64,000 bases of DNA from an uncultured Acetobacteraceae bacterium (GCA_937873205.1 CALMVO010000122.1:1-64000); one strand, 5' to 3'. Shown: positions 16,389-25,207, numbered from the stretch's first letter. Notes: generated by a model not told the origin, from the sequence alone. Numbers and translations are program-made.

Positions 16389-18359
16389 TCAACCGTCCTC
16401 CAAATCCTCCAGCCCGACCGACTCAGCATCGAGCGGCGCGAAGTCGAGATCCGGCGCGTCCGGTAACAGCTCAGGGCCCGGCTCCGGCGGCAACCCGTAT
16501 TCGTCGAGAGAGGCATCGCTCACCGGCCCCAACCTCGCCCCGGGGAACGCGGTCAGGATCGCCTGCACCAGCGGGTGCGCCTCGGCCGAGCGGCTGCGGT
16601 CGGCGTCCAGCGCGTCGGCCTGCTCGGCCAGGGTCGGCTCGCCCGGCTCGCGGCCGACGGCGATGGTCCAGCGCGTGCCGGTGGCCTCGGCCAGCACGCC
16701 GGCCAGGCGCTGCGACAGGTCGCGCGGCGCCTGCGGCTCCAGCCGCAGCTCGATCACCGGCGGGGCGAAACGAACCAGGTGCGCGCAGTGCCGCAGGTGG
16801 CCGTGCAGCGTCGCCTCGCGCCGGCTGGCGACGAAGGCGACCACCTCGCGCCAGCTGCGCAGCGCCGGCGGCGGCGGCACCTCCGGCAGGGTCGCCGGTG
16901 CGACCGCCGGCAGCGCGTCGGGCGGCGGCAGCGGCGCGATCGGCTCCGCCAGGGCCTCGGCCACCGCTGGCTGCGTGGTCTGGCCGGCGACGGTGCGCAG
17001 CGCGATGGTCATGGGGCCGGTCGCCAGCGCAGTCGGCAGGGTGCCCCGTGCCGCCGGCGACGCCGCCGTCGTAGGCTGCCCCTGCAGATGCCGCACCAGC
17101 TCGCCCGGCGTCGGCGTGTCGGCCAGGTGGCAGAGCCGGATCAGCACCATCTCGGCCGCGCCGCGGCGGTCCGGCGCGGTCTCGATTTCGGCGACGCCCT
17201 TCAACAGCATCTGCCAGGCGCGGCCCAGCACCGGCACCGACAGCGCCTCCGCCAGAGCGGCACCCCGCACCCGCTCCGCCTCCGGCAGGTCGCCGCCGTC
17301 GCGGAGTGCGGGGATCGCCTTCAGCCGCGAGACGGTGTGCACCAGCTCCAAGAGGTCGGCCAGCATGAGCCCGAGGTCGGCGCCGCGCTCGTGCGCCTGG
17401 TCGGTGATCGCCAGCGCGGCCGCCGGCTGGCCGGCCATCACCGCGTCGAGCAGGTCGAACACCAGCCCGCGATCGGCCAGCCCCAGCATGTCGGCCACCT
17501 GCGCCGCCGCGATCGTGGGCGGCCCATCACCGGCGGCCTCGCCGCCTTGGGCGATCGCCTGGTCCAGCAGCGACAGCCCGTCGCGCACCGAGCCGTCGGC
17601 GGCGCGCGCGATCAGCGCCAGCGCGTCGGACGTGATGGCCGCACCCTCGCGCGTGGCGATGCGACCGAAATGCGCGGCGAGCTCCGCCTGCGACACCCGC
17701 CGCAGGTCGAAGCGCTGGCAGCGCGACAACACCGTCACCGGCACCCGCCGCAGCTCGGTGGTGGCGAAGATGAAGGTGACCTCCGGCGGCGGCTCCTCCA
17801 GCGTCTTCAGCAGCGCGTTGAAGGCGTTGCGCGAGAGCATGTGCACCTCGTCGACGATGAACACCTTCATCCGCGCCTGCATCGGCCGGAACCGCGTCGC
17901 CTCGATGATCTCGCGCACGTCGTCGATGCCGGTGCGGGACGCCGCGTCCATCTCCAGCACGTCGGGGTGGCGGTCGGCCAGGATCGCGGTGCAGTTCGGG
18001 CAGACGCCGCAGGGGTCGGGCGTCGGACCGCCGCCGCCGTCTGGCCCGATGCAGTTCAGCGCGCGGGCGATGATCCGCGCCGTGGTGGTCTTGCCGACGC
18101 CGCGCACGCCGGTGAGCATGAAGGCGTGCGCCACCCGGCCGACCGCGAACGCCCGGCGCAGGATGCGGACCATCGCCTCCTGGCCGATCAGGTCGTCGAA
18201 GATCGTGGGGCGGTAGGTGCGCGCCAGGACGCGGTACGGCGTCTTGGCGGCCGGTATGGTGGCGGCCGGCGCCAACCCCGAGGGCGCCTCACCGAACAGC
18301 CCCGGCCCGTCGGCCGCGGGCGGCTCGGGCAGGACGTCCGGACTCTCGTCGCTATCCAT
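16389..18359 (-). CDS. dnaX: DNA polymerase III subunit gamma/tau
   Basis: DnaX is the clamp-loader ATPase of the replicative polymerase. The 656-aa protein has Walker A GVRGVGKTTTAR, a zinc-binding module starting CGVCPNC, Walker B VFIVDEVHMLS, the sensor segment TFIFATTELRRVP and SRCQRFDLRR, followed by domain III and a long Ala/Pro-rich tau region. The ATG at 18359 is used; an upstream alternative at 18383 adds eight residues. The 4.5S RNA gene lies immediately upstream. Downstream, the usual ybaB-recR partner genes are missing and a decayed LysR/MFS locus follows. Confidence 0.96.
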   Translation of the reverse strand: MDSDESPDVLPEPPAADGPGLFGEAPSGLAPAATIPAAKTPYRVLARTYRPTIFDDLIGQEAMVRILRRAFAVGRVAHAFMLTGVRGVGKTTTARIIARALNCIGPDGGGGPTPDPCGVCPNCTAILADRHPDVLEMDAASRTGIDDVREIIEATRFRPMQARMKVFIVDEVHMLSRNAFNALLKTLEEPPPEVTFIFATTELRRVPVTVLSRCQRFDLRRVSQAELAAHFGRIATREGAAITSDALALIARAADGSVRDGLSLLDQAIAQGGEAAGDGPPTIAAAQVADMLGLADRGLVFDLLDAVMAGQPAAALAITDQAHERGADLGLMLADLLELVHTVSRLKAIPALRDGGDLPEAERVRGAALAEALSVPVLGRAWQMLLKGVAEIETAPDRRGAAEMVLIRLCHLADTPTPGELVRHLQGQPTTAASPAARGTLPTALATGPMTIALRTVAGQTTQPAVAEALAEPIAPLPPPDALPAVAPATLPEVPPPPALRSWREVVAFVASRREATLHGHLRHCAHLVRFAPPVIELRLEPQAPRDLSQRLAGVLAEATGTRWTIAVGREPGEPTLAEQADALDADRSRSAEAHPLVQAILTAFPGARLGPVSDASLDEYGLPPEPGPELLPDAPDLDFAPLDAESVGLEDLEDG

Positions 18360-18365
18360 GGGGAG

Positions 18366-18467
18366 GGTGGGAGGCCGAACCACGACCCGAGCGGAAACTC
18401 ACTGCGGCTGCTTCCTTCCGGACCTGACCGGGTTGGCAAGGCGCCCGTCCGCTGCCGACCTCCCGCC
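18366..18467 (-). ncRNA. ffs: Signal recognition particle 4.5S RNA
   Basis: On the minus strand the conserved SRP domain IV loop is present as CAGGTCCGGAAGGAAGCAGCC, nearly identical to E. coli 4.5S RNA. Outer arms GGGAGGTCG and CGGCCTCCC can pair to close a hairpin of about 100 nt, giving the ends quoted. It sits directly upstream of dnaX on the same strand, a common alphaproteobacterial placement. The RNA binds Ffh to target nascent membrane proteins. Confidence 0.95.
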
Positions 18468-18549
18468 GCACTCTTAACACGCCACCCCCCTTGCTCCACA
18501 AGACCGGACGACCTCCCGAACCTCGTCACCGACGGCCGCGGAAACACCC

Positions 18550-19479
18550 ATGCCGGATCGCCTCTCGCCTCCCGTCAACGTCTTCGCCGGCAGCCGGCTC
18601 GACCGCATGGCCACGCACCGCGACGATGCGGAGATGCTGGCCCGCCATCTGGCCTCGCCGCAGAGCCGGTTCCTGCCGCTCTGGCGCGGCCGCCACCTGA
18701 TCTCGGACGCCGGCGGCGTCCCGTGCGCGGCGATGCCGACCCTGGCCGAGCTCGGCGCCCCCGACCTCGACCGCCACCCCTGGGCATTCCTCGGCGTGGA
18801 CGGGGCGGGCGGGCTGTTCGCCGTCGATCTCGGCGCCCTGGACGACCCCGCCGCGACGATCGACGGCGCGCCGGTGACCTGGCGCTTCGAGGAGCTGCGG
18901 CCGCTCGCCGCCCTGCTGCCGCGCGAGGAGGCGGCGCTGCTGGCCCAGGCTCGCGGGCTGCTGAACTGGCGTGCCGCGCACCGGTATTGCGGCGTCTGCG
19001 GCGCGCCCAACCGGCCCGACCAGGCCGGCAACCGCCTGGTCTGCGCCAATGGCCATCACGGCTTCCCGCGCACCGATCCGGTGGTGATCATGCTGGTGCA
19101 CCACCGGGACCGCGCGCTGCTGGCCCGCGGTACGCGATTTCCATCGGGCTCCGCGGTGCTGTCGGCGCTGGCCGGCTTCCTCGAGCCGGGCGAGAGCGCC
19201 GAGGAGGCGGTGGAGCGGGAGGTGTTCGAGGAGGTGGGCGTCCGGGTGCGCGACGTGCGCTACCACTCGTCGCAGCCGTGGCCGTTCCCGGGCTCGCTGA
19301 TGCTGGGCTACCACGCCGAGGCGACGGACACCGCGCTCGTCCTCGATCCGGCCGAGATCGTCGAGGCGCGCTGGCTCACGCGCGAGCAACTGCGCCAGCC
19401 GGACGTACATGGCTTCGAGCTTCCGGGTCCGATCGCCATCGCCCGCCAGTTGGTCGAGGCCTGGCTCGGCGAGGACTGA
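18550..19479 (+). CDS. nudC: NAD(+) diphosphatase (NudC-type Nudix hydrolase)
   Basis: A 309-aa NADH pyrophosphatase/RNA decapping-type Nudix enzyme. The zinc ribbon starts CGVCG near residue 156. The Nudix box is GFLEPGESAEEAVEREVFEE followed by VGV. The NADH-specific signature SQPWPFPGSLMLGYHAEA comes shortly after. It hydrolyses NAD(H) to NMN(H) and AMP and can remove NAD caps from RNA in the family. The gene is divergent from ffs/dnaX. Confidence 0.95.
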   Translation: MPDRLSPPVNVFAGSRLDRMATHRDDAEMLARHLASPQSRFLPLWRGRHLISDAGGVPCAAMPTLAELGAPDLDRHPWAFLGVDGAGGLFAVDLGALDDPAATIDGAPVTWRFEELRPLAALLPREEAALLAQARGLLNWRAAHRYCGVCGAPNRPDQAGNRLVCANGHHGFPRTDPVVIMLVHHRDRALLARGTRFPSGSAVLSALAGFLEPGESAEEAVEREVFEEVGVRVRDVRYHSSQPWPFPGSLMLGYHAEATDTALVLDPAEIVEARWLTREQLRQPDVHGFELPGPIAIARQLVEAWLGED

Positions 19480-19569
19480 CGGCGGACCTCAACGGCTTGT
19501 CACCGTCCGGCCATGCATCCTCCTGCCCGCCGTCCCGTAGAGGTCGCGGGATCTGATCAGGAGGCTTCC

Positions 19570-19767
19570 ATGAACGCGGTGCTACAGGTAGCCCAGTTGC
19601 AGAACGGCAAGTTCGCGGTGCGCTCGATCGGCGGTGCCACGCTCAACACCACGTTGGCGGAATTCGCCACCGAGGCCGAAGCCGAGGAATGGATGCTGCG
19701 CCGGAGCTTTTCCGCGCAGCCCGCGGCTTCGATCATGCGGCCCGGCGATGGCGAGGGCGTCAGCTAG
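19570..19767 (+). CDS. Small conserved-looking protein, unknown function
   Basis: A 65-aa protein beginning MNAVLQVAQLQNGKFAVRSI behind a strong AGGAGG, which decides this start over the ATG at 19513. The sequence suggests an antiparallel beta sheet followed by an acidic helix (TEAEAEEWMLRRSF). There is no signal peptide. Its TAG stop is formed by the TA target of MITE copy 2 plus the first G of the element. I do not recognise a function. Confidence 0.65.
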   Translation: MNAVLQVAQLQNGKFAVRSIGGATLNTTLAEFATEAEAEEWMLRRSFSAQPAASIMRPGDGEGVS

Positions 19768-19870
19768 AGCGTGATCCGATCGCATAGGCTCACGGATCAC
19801 GTTCTAGCTTGTTGTTTTAACGAGCATCTTTATCCGATCAAACGATTCCGTTCGATCGGATGATGCTCTA
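19765..19870 (+). mobile_element. TA-flanked double-hairpin MITE, copy 2
   Basis: A full-length copy between TA at 19765-19766 and TA at 19869-19870. Module A carries paired changes relative to other copies: left arm GCGTGATCCG and right arm CGGATCACGT instead of GGATGATCCG and CGGATCATCC, so the stem is maintained. It inserted between two convergent genes. The plus-strand gene keeps its TAG; the minus-strand hydrolase gene now reads through module B to a TAG inside the element. Confidence 0.85.
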
Positions 19871-20622
19871 GCCGGCATCAGGGTTTCCTCGAACAGCGCC
19901 AGCAGCTCGACCCAGTGCCGTTCCGCGGCATCGTGGTCGTGGGCTGGCGTATCCGCGGGCACGTAGCCGTGCCGGGCACCGGCATAGATCGTGACCCGAT
20001 TCGCGACACCCGCTGCATCCAACGCCGCGCGCAGGCGATCCGCCTCTTCGGCCGGGAAGCTCGCGTCGGCATCGGCCCCCGCCACCAGCACCCTCGCCCG
20101 GATCCGGTCCGCCAGCAGATGCGGGCTGTCCGGCGCGTCGGTCGCCAGCCGGCCGGGATGGAAGGCCGCCGCGGACGCGACCCGGTCCGTGAACAGGCCA
20201 GCGGCGCGCAACGCGATCCCGCCTCCCATGCAGTAGCCGACCATGCCCACCGGCCCCGCCCCGACCTGCGCCAGACCGGCCAGGTAGTCGAGACAGGCGC
20301 TGGTATCGCGATCCGCCCGCTCCGTGTCCGTCGCCGCTCGCAGGCGGCCGAACAGGTCGCGTTTGAGCGCCTCGTCGCCCATCACCACCGCCGGCACCAG
20401 CGGCCCGTAGGCCCCCGCCCGCCAGAACAGGTCCGGTACCACGACCACGTAGCCGTACCCGGCCAGCCGCTTGGCTAGTTCGATCAGGGCGGGCCTGATC
20501 CCGAACACGTCCATGAAGAGGATGACCGCCGGGAACGGCCCATCGCCCCGCGGCGTGACCAGCACCGCCCGCGCCGTCCCGTCGGACGCCGGCACGCCCA
20601 CCTCGACCCGATCCACGTTCAT
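19804..20622 (-). CDS. Dienelactone hydrolase family protein with MITE-encoded tail
   Basis: A 272-aa alpha/beta hydrolase of the dienelactone hydrolase family. The nucleophile is the Cys in GYCMGGG, and Asp (AGADADASFP) and His (GARHGYVPAD) complete the triad. DLH opens lactone rings in aromatic degradation, but many homologues have other substrates. The last 21 residues (RASSDRTESFDRIKMLVKTT plus S) are encoded by MITE copy 2; without the element the protein would end MPAS. The start at 20622 lies 12 nt after the prephenate dehydratase stop. Confidence 0.87.
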   Translation of the reverse strand: MNVDRVEVGVPASDGTARAVLVTPRGDGPFPAVILFMDVFGIRPALIELAKRLAGYGYVVVVPDLFWRAGAYGPLVPAVVMGDEALKRDLFGRLRAATDTERADRDTSACLDYLAGLAQVGAGPVGMVGYCMGGGIALRAAGLFTDRVASAAAFHPGRLATDAPDSPHLLADRIRARVLVAGADADASFPAEEADRLRAALDAAGVANRVTIYAGARHGYVPADTPAHDHDAAERHWVELLALFEETLMPARASSDRTESFDRIKMLVKTTS

Positions 20623-20634
20623 CGCTCGTCTCCC

Positions 20635-21504
20635 CTACGGCCGCCGGAACGGCGAGCGCGTGTAGCAGCCCAGGATCGACAGCCGGTCGGAGAAGAACCC
20701 CAGCTCCTCCAGCGCGCCCGCCAGCGCCGGGTCCTCGGGATGGCCCTCGACGTCCAGCAGGAACTGCGATACTGCGAACGTGCCGTCCAGCATGTAGCTT
20801 TCGATCCGGGTCATGTTGACGCCGTTGGTGGCGAAGCCGCCCAGCGCCTTGTACAACGCGGCCGGCACGTTCCTGACCCGGAACAGGATCGTCGTCATCG
20901 CGTCGGCCGCACCCCGCGCCGGCGTGCACGGCTCGGCCGCCGCGACATAGAACCGCGTGGTGTTGTGGGCGGCGTCCTCGACGTTGCGGCGCAGCACGGC
21001 AAGCCCGTGCAGCTCGGCCGCCAGCGACGAGGCGATCGCCGCCTCCTCCGGCCTGGCCCACCCCGCCACCAGTTCGGCCGCCCCTGCGGTGTCGAACTGG
21101 ACCACCGGCTCCAGCCCGAGCTCGGCGATCAGACGGCGCACCTGCCCCATCGCCACCGGATGCGTATGCAGCCGTCGCACCTGCTCGATCCGCGTGCCCG
21201 GTACGCCCAGCAGGCAGTGCTCAATGCGCTGGAAGTGCTCGCCGACCAGATGCAGCCCGCTGTCAGGCAGCAGCGCGTGGATGTCCGGCACCCGGCCCAC
21301 CAGCGTGTTCTCGCAGGCCAGCATCGCCAGCGCCGCCCGCCCGTCATGCACCGCCTCGATCGCGTCCGCGAAGCTGGTGCAGGGCAGCGTGGCGCAGCCC
21401 GGGAACGCCGCCCGGCAGGCGAGGTCGGAATAGGCGCCAACGCGGCCCTGGAACGCGATCGGCCGGTCCATCGCCCGCACCCGGTCCGTCAGCGCAGCGT
21501 TCAT
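20635..21504 (-). CDS. pheA: Prephenate dehydratase
   Basis: This monofunctional enzyme converts prephenate to phenylpyruvate in phenylalanine synthesis. The 289-aa protein has the catalytic domain with FQGRVGAYSDLAC near the start, ENTLVGRVPDIHALL, the substrate-site motif NTTRFYV, and a C-terminal ACT domain (TTILFRVRNVPAALYKALGG, with ESYMLDG). The ATG at 21504 has GGGGA about 8 nt upstream; an ATG at 21519 is possible. It is followed closely by the dienelactone hydrolase gene. Confidence 0.93.
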   Translation of the reverse strand: MNAALTDRVRAMDRPIAFQGRVGAYSDLACRAAFPGCATLPCTSFADAIEAVHDGRAALAMLACENTLVGRVPDIHALLPDSGLHLVGEHFQRIEHCLLGVPGTRIEQVRRLHTHPVAMGQVRRLIAELGLEPVVQFDTAGAAELVAGWARPEEAAIASSLAAELHGLAVLRRNVEDAAHNTTRFYVAAAEPCTPARGAADAMTTILFRVRNVPAALYKALGGFATNGVNMTRIESYMLDGTFAVSQFLLDVEGHPEDPALAGALEELGFFSDRLSILGCYTRSPFRRP

Positions 21505-21632
21505 CACCAGTCCCCGCATGGACGGCCGGGTTGTTCGAGGCGGCTGCATCCCATAGGCTCGTCCGCACCGCAAGGACGCGCCCACTACGGCGCCGGCGGA
21601 CCAACCCTGGATTTCGGGCGGCCGGCGCCGGC

Positions 21633-22511
21633 ATGGACAGCAAGGAACTGAACAAGATCGCGGCGGCGGCGCTGTGCGCCGGCATCGCCTTCTTTGCGGC
21701 GGACGAGATCGGCGCCGTGCTGGCCACCGTGCGGCGGCCGATCGAACCCGCCTTCGCGATCGCCGTCCCGGATGCCGCACGCGCCGTGCCGCCGATCGCG
21801 GACCGGCTCCGCACCGCCTCTGCCGCCCGTGGCGAGGCCTACGCCGCCGTGCAGTGCAGCGCCTGCCACAGCTTCGCCGCCGGCGGCCCCGTCATCGTCG
21901 GCCCGGACCTGTACGGCGTCGCCGGCGCCGCCGTCGCGAGCCAGACCGGCTACGACTACTCGGAAGCGCTGCAGCGAGTCGGCGGACGCTGGACGGCCGC
22001 GCGCCTGGACGGCTGGCTGACCCGCCCGGCGAGTTTCGCGGCCGGGACGAAGATGGGCTTCGGCGGCATCGCCGATCCCGCCACCCGCGCCGACACGGTC
22101 GCCTACCTGCTGACCCTGTCCGGCCCGGTCAGGCCCGCCGCCATCGCCGCGACCCCGGCCGCCGCCACGGCGGCGCTGCCGCCGCCATCGCCGGAGCAAG
22201 TGAAGGCGGGCGAGCAGATCGCCGAGGCGCAGTGCAGCGCCTGCCACTCCTTCGACAAGGGCGGCAGCGCCATGATCGGCCCCAACCTCTACGGCGTGGT
22301 CGGCCGCCCGATCGCCGGTGACGGCTCGTACGGCTACTCGGCCGCCCTCTCGGCGCATCACGGCCCGTGGACCGTGGCCGCCCTCGACGACTGGCTGCTG
22401 AAGCCGCAGGCCTTCGCGCCCGGCACCAAGATGGGCTATCCGGGCCTGGCCAGCGACACGGACCGCACCGCCGTCATCGCCTATCTGCGCTCGCTGTCCG
22501 ATCCGCGCTGA
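21633..22511 (+). CDS. Diheme class I c-type cytochrome
   Basis: A 292-aa exported electron-transfer protein with two cytochrome c domains. Each has a CSACH heme site followed by GPDLYGV or GPNLYGV and a distal methionine segment GTKMGFGG or GTKMGYPG. The N-terminal helix (IAAAALCAGIAFFAADEIGA) lacks a clear cleavage site and may anchor the protein to the membrane. The two domains are separated by an Ala/Pro linker (about residues 165-185), consistent with an internal duplication. It resembles the CycM type. Confidence 0.88.
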   Translation: MDSKELNKIAAAALCAGIAFFAADEIGAVLATVRRPIEPAFAIAVPDAARAVPPIADRLRTASAARGEAYAAVQCSACHSFAAGGPVIVGPDLYGVAGAAVASQTGYDYSEALQRVGGRWTAARLDGWLTRPASFAAGTKMGFGGIADPATRADTVAYLLTLSGPVRPAAIAATPAAATAALPPPSPEQVKAGEQIAEAQCSACHSFDKGGSAMIGPNLYGVVGRPIAGDGSYGYSAALSAHHGPWTVAALDDWLLKPQAFAPGTKMGYPGLASDTDRTAVIAYLRSLSDPR

Positions 22512-22513
22512 TC

Positions 22514-23296
22514 GTGCGCGACGCCGACCGCCTGCTCGACGCCGCGATCGCCGCCGCGGACCTCGCCGGCCGCCTGATCCGGCCGCATTTCCGCGCCGGC
22601 CTGGAGGCCGAGACCAAGGGCGACGACAGCCCGGTCACGCTGGCCGATCGCGCCGCCGAGGCGGGGATGCGCGCCCTGCTCGCCGAGCGCACCCCGGAGG
22701 CCGGCATCCTCGGCGAGGAGGGCGGGCTCGACCGCGCGGACGCCCGGCTGCGCTGGGTGCTCGACCCGATCGACGGCACCCGCGCCTTCCTCACCGGCCG
22801 TCCCAGCTTCGGCGTGCTGGTGGCCCTGCTCGACGACGGCATGCCGGTGCTGGGCATCATCGACCAGCCGATCACCGCCGAGCGCTGGATCGGCGTCGCC
22901 GGCCGGCCGACGCGCTACACCGGCTCGTTTGGCGGCACCGCCGGCACCCGGCGCTGCGCCGGCCTCGACCGCGCCGAGCTGTCCTGCACCACCCCGGCCA
23001 TGCTGGACCACGCCACGCGGCCCGGCCACGAGCGCCTGCAGGCCGCCGTGCGCCGCACCTCCTGGGGCGGCGACTGCTACGCCTACGGCCTGCTGGCGCT
23101 CGGCCAGATCGACGTCATCGCCGAGCGCGACATGAAGGTCTGGGACTGGGCGGCGCTGGTCCCGGTGGTCGAGGGCGCCGGCGGCCGCGTCACCGATTGG
23201 GCCGGCCGGACCCTGCGCGAGGGTGGCGACGGCAGCGTGCTGGCGCTGGGCGATCCCGGCCTCGGCTCCGCCGCCACCACCCTGCTGGCCTTCTGA
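22514..23296 (+). CDS. Inositol monophosphatase family protein, histidinol-phosphatase-like
   Basis: A 260-aa metal-dependent phosphatase of the IMPase superfamily. It shows GEEGG, the metal site WVLDPIDGTRAFLTGRPSFG, and the late motif DWAALVPVVEGAGG. The close spacing and FLTGRP segment resemble HisN-type histidinol-phosphatases, but inositol phosphatase or CysQ-like roles cannot be excluded. The GTG start at 22514 lies 2 nt after the cytochrome stop. No other his gene is in the window. Confidence 0.82.
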   Translation: MRDADRLLDAAIAAADLAGRLIRPHFRAGLEAETKGDDSPVTLADRAAEAGMRALLAERTPEAGILGEEGGLDRADARLRWVLDPIDGTRAFLTGRPSFGVLVALLDDGMPVLGIIDQPITAERWIGVAGRPTRYTGSFGGTAGTRRCAGLDRAELSCTTPAMLDHATRPGHERLQAAVRRTSWGGDCYAYGLLALGQIDVIAERDMKVWDWAALVPVVEGAGGRVTDWAGRTLREGGDGSVLALGDPGLGSAATTLLAF

Positions 23297-23375
23297 TGGC
23301 AGCCATGACGTCTGGCTACCCGCCGACGCCGAACCCGGCTACGTCGTGCAGCCTGCACAACGAGCACTGCACCCG

Positions 23376-24620
23376 ATGACCAGCCAGCTTTCCCTGTCGA
23401 AGGACCGCATCCGCATCCTGCTGCTGGAAGGCGTGCATGACAGCGCCGTCGCTGCCTTCACCGCCGGCGGCTACGAGGCCATCACCCGCCATACCGGCGC
23501 CCTCGAAGGTGCGGCGCTGGCCCGGGCGCTGGAGGGCATCCACATCGTCGGCATCCGCTCGCGCACCCAGCTCACGGCGGAGATCGTCGCCGGCGCCGAC
23601 AAGCTGATCGCCGTCGGCTGCTTCTGCATCGGCACCAACCAAGTCTCCCTCGACGCCGCGGCCATCCGTGGCATCCCCGTCTTCAACGCGCCCTACAGCA
23701 ACACCCGCAGCGTCGCCGAGCTGGTGATGGGCGAGATCGTGATGCTGCTGCGCCGGATTTTCCCCAAATCGGTCGCGGCCCACGCCGGCGGCTGGGACAA
23801 GTCGGCCGCCAACAGCTGGGAGGTGCGCGGCAAGACGCTGGGCATCGTCGGCTACGGCAGCATCGGCAGCCAGCTCTCGGTGCTGGCCGAAGCGTTCGGC
23901 ATGCGCGTGATCTATCACGACATCATCGACAAGCTCGGCCATGGCAACGCCTCCGCAGTGCCGAGCCTGCACGCGCTGCTGGCGCAGAGCGACGTGGTCA
24001 GCCTGCACGTGCCGCAGACGCACGAGACCGACCTGCTGATCGGCGAGACCGAGCTGCGCGCGATGCAGCCGGGCAGCGTCCTGCTCAACAACGCGCGCGG
24101 CAACGTCGTCGACCTGGAGGCGCTCGCCCGCGCGCTGGACGACCGTCACCTGCTGGGGGCGGCGATCGACGTGTTCCCGGTCGAGCCCGGCGGCAACGGG
24201 CAGCCGTTCCGGAGCCCGCTGCAGGGCCGCGACAACGTCATCCTGACCCCGCATATCGGCGGCTCCACCGCGGAGGCCCAGGCGCGGATCGGAGTCGAGG
24301 TGGCGCGTAAGCTGCTCGACTACAGCGATGTCGGCGCCACGCTGGGTGCGGTCAACTTCCCGCAGGTGCAGCTGCCGCCGCGTCCACGCGGCACCCGCTT
24401 CATGCACGTTCACCGCAACGCGCCCGGCATACTGCGCCGCATCAACGAGATCTTCTCGGAATCGAGCGCCAACATCGCCGCCCAGTTCCTGCAGACCGAC
24501 GGCGAGGTCGGCTACGTCGTCGTCGAGGCCGAGACCGATCGCGACGCGGACGCCGCGATCCTGGCACGCCTGCGCGGCCTCGACGGCACCATCAGGGCGC
24601 GCCTGCTCTACCAGAGGTAG
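23376..24620 (+). CDS. serA: D-3-phosphoglycerate dehydrogenase
   Basis: SerA catalyses the first step of serine synthesis, oxidising 3-phosphoglycerate. The 414-aa length matches the E. coli-type enzyme. The substrate domain has CFCIGTNQVSLDAAAIRGIP, the Rossmann motif is GYGSIGSQ, catalytic Arg and His lie in NNARGNVVD and TPHIGGSTAEAQ, and the C-terminal ACT domain (HRNAPGILRRINEIF) probably senses serine. The ATG at 23376 begins the family-typical sequence; the longer ORF runs in from the phosphatase gene. Confidence 0.95.
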   Translation: MTSQLSLSKDRIRILLLEGVHDSAVAAFTAGGYEAITRHTGALEGAALARALEGIHIVGIRSRTQLTAEIVAGADKLIAVGCFCIGTNQVSLDAAAIRGIPVFNAPYSNTRSVAELVMGEIVMLLRRIFPKSVAAHAGGWDKSAANSWEVRGKTLGIVGYGSIGSQLSVLAEAFGMRVIYHDIIDKLGHGNASAVPSLHALLAQSDVVSLHVPQTHETDLLIGETELRAMQPGSVLLNNARGNVVDLEALARALDDRHLLGAAIDVFPVEPGGNGQPFRSPLQGRDNVILTPHIGGSTAEAQARIGVEVARKLLDYSDVGATLGAVNFPQVQLPPRPRGTRFMHVHRNAPGILRRINEIFSESSANIAAQFLQTDGEVGYVVVEAETDRDADAAILARLRGLDGTIRARLLYQR

Positions 24621-24631
24621 CGCGGTCGCGG

Positions 24632-24826
24632 CTACACCGGCTCCGCCGCGACGAGCACCACGGAAATGACGCACGGCTCCGTTCCGCGCACGCTCCAGCT
24701 GTGTATGGTGCCGCGCTGGACGAAGGTGTCGCCGGCCGTCAGCAACACCTCTCCATCATCGACGATCGCGTATATCTCGCCGCCGATGACGGTGATGTAG
24801 TCGATCGTCGGCGTCTTGTGCCGCAT
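24632..24826 (-). pseudogene. Cupin-domain protein, C-terminal fragment
   Basis: It reads TPTIDYITVIGGEIYAIVDD, then EVLLTAGDTFVQRGTIHSW, the second half of a single-domain cupin. The usual N-terminal half is absent; the reading frame begins exactly where sequence of a TetR-like gene starts on the other strand. It is probably a remnant left by a deletion. Confidence 0.6.
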
Positions 24827-24828
24827 CG

Positions 24829-25122
24829 GGTCTGGCGCGCGAGGTCAGCGACCCGCGCTCGATCGGGCGCGGCATCGTGCGCGACATCCTCGACCCGATC
24901 GCGACCGCGGTCACCGAGCAGCTGGCCACGGTCATGCCGGATCGCTCGAAGGCGTCCATCCACTGGATCTACCATGCGATGATCGGCGCGATGGTCTATG
25001 CCATGGGCGATGCCGGCCGCATCTGCCGGCTGAGCGGCGGCGCCGCCGACGCGAACGACGTTGATTGGGCGACCTTGGAGCTGATCTCCATCATCCTAGA
25101 CGGCATCCGCCCGCGACCCTGA
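24829..25122 (+). pseudogene. TetR-family regulator, C-terminal fragment
   Basis: In-frame sequence LAREVSDPRSIGRGIVRDIL, then MPDRSKASIHWIYHAMIGAM and LSGGAADANDVDWATLELIS, resembles the ligand-binding half of TetR/AcrR regulators (helices 7-9). No helix-turn-helix precedes it; upstream sequence belongs to the opposite-strand cupin fragment. The fragment could start only at an internal GTG (24877). The TetR assignment is by general resemblance. Confidence 0.5.
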
Positions 25123-25207
25123 CGCGGATGCCGCCGGCAGCGCGTCAACCATCCGTTAAGGCTGTGTCCTGCAAGCTCCGTTCGGGCAAAAAGCCCCGGA
25201 GCCCCGC

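Noticed and set aside
16575-19556. 993-aa plus-strand ORF
   Set aside because: It is the antisense shadow of dnaX, ffs and nudC. Its composition is Arg/Ala/Gly-rich low complexity, and the genes on the real strands carry clear motifs.
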